From: Gammaproteobacteria bacterium | GTDB taxonomy: Bacteria > Pseudomonadota > Gammaproteobacteria > SZUA-229 | Assembly: GCA_011051475.1 (NCBI GenBank) | Contig: DRLE01000079.1 | Location: 1 to 6,752 of the forward strand | Direction: 5' to 3' | Length of the DNA: 6,752 bases | Shown here: positions 6,214-6,752 of the stretch, one piece after another | How the letters are laid out: the number at the start of each line of letters is the position of its first letter | Position numbering within the stretch: the stretch's first letter is position 1 | Program-made: the position numbers and the translations under genes | Notes under the pieces: generated by a model | What the model was told of the DNA's origin: nothing | The model's database searches: none | Seen by the model: the letters and a program-made list of their open reading frames with translations, nothing else

Positions 6214-6751
6214 ACAGTTTTTTCATGGCCATACCGATGGCGATCAATGCACCGCCGTCAAAAATCAGGCTGATGCTGATATAAATGCCGACCAGCCACA
6301 TCGTGGTTTGCGGCCAGCCGACAAGAAACAGCAGGGCCAGCAGCAGCGAGACCAGACCGTTGAATACCATCCAGCCCCAGCCGCGTGCAGGATGGATATC
6401 CTGCGCCATGGCAAAGCTGCCGAAGGCATCGAGAAACAGGTACATCGACAGCAACAGGCCGACAATGGCAATGCCGGCGGCCGGGTGCAGCGCAACCAGG
6501 GCGCCGGTCAACAGCAGCAGTGCCGGCTTGATCCAGTCGGCTACCCGGCGCGCGCTATAATAGAAGGTGTGCATGCCCCATAAAAAACCGCCAAAGATCA
6601 GCAGGGTGGCAATCAGCGCGACCGCGCCCAGCGACATGATCTCCGGCAGGGCAATGCCGACAAAACCGAGAATCAGCAGCAGGATGCCGGTGATTAATGT
6701 GTGCTTGCCGAATTTTCCCGCAAGGGGGTTGTTCATATCGATGTTTTGCAT
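6212..6751 (-). CDS. HdeD/DUF308-family membrane protein
   Basis: A 179-aa hydrophobic protein with six predicted membrane segments (about 18-36, 43-63, 74-90, 92-112, 126-146, 150-172), arranged as three hairpins as in HdeD. Family landmarks are the segment L-I-T-G-I-L-L-L-I-L-G (19-29), A-L-P (34-36), G-W-G-W-M-V-F-N-G-L-V-S-L-L-L-A (124-139) and a D-G (165-166) in the last helix. E. coli HdeD belongs to an acid-resistance island, but the family's molecular activity is unknown and most members are not in acid islands. The ATG used is at 6749-6751, one base from the right edge, so an upstream start cannot be ruled out; a second ATG (Met6, at 6734-6736) would give 174 aa. Length agrees with a complete family member. 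It is the first visible gene of the phosphate-transport operon and ends 15 bases before it. Confidence 0.83.
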   Translation of the reverse strand: MQNIDMNNPLAGKFGKHTLITGILLLILGFVGIALPEIMSLGAVALIATLLIFGGFLWGMHTFYYSARRVADWIKPALLLLTGALVALHPAAGIAIVGLLLSMYLFLDAFGSFAMAQDIHPARGWGWMVFNGLVSLLLALLFLVGWPQTTMWLVGIYISISLIFDGGALIAIGMAMKKL

Positions 6752-6752
6752 G

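Overview
The window reads as a fully coding stretch of a bacterial chromosome with seven genes and short intergenic gaps. The moderately high GC, the quinol-linked multiheme cytochrome, the ZnuA- and Sco-type periplasmic proteins and the HdeD-type membrane protein suggest a respiring proteobacterium, most likely a gammaproteobacterium. That assignment rests on protein flavour only; there is no rRNA or other marker gene. I see no tRNA, rRNA, CRISPR array, insertion sequence or phage gene.

Left part (1-2577): two convergent genes for cell-envelope metal and redox proteins. The plus-strand gene enters from the left edge and encodes an unusual fusion: a ZnuA-like periplasmic metal-binding fold joined to a complete Sco1/SenC copper-chaperone domain. 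The Sco half keeps its Cys-x3-Cys and distal His. The ZnuA half has aromatic residues in place of all three of its zinc-binding histidines but keeps the cysteine pair. Facing it on the minus strand is a six-heme membrane-anchored cytochrome: a NapC/NirT tetraheme quinol-dehydrogenase domain followed by two class I cytochrome c domains. The two stop codons lie inside the arms of a perfect 12-bp inverted repeat.

Middle and right part (2724-6751): five minus-strand genes in a tight run, transcribed right to left with gaps of 15, 5, 20 and 19 bases: an HdeD/DUF308 membrane protein, a PiT phosphate transporter, its DUF47/PhoU-like partner, an APC-superfamily permease and a SRPBCC (START-like) protein. 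This looks like one operon. PiT plus DUF47 is a well-known phosphate-uptake pair; the other three genes have no assigned substrate or ligand. A 146-bp spacer with an AT-rich promoter-like stretch and a small hairpin followed by a T run separates this operon from the cytochrome gene.

The strongest candidate for something undescribed is the ZnuA-like/Sco fusion with an apparently dead zinc site, next to a six-heme quinol-to-cytochrome electron carrier.
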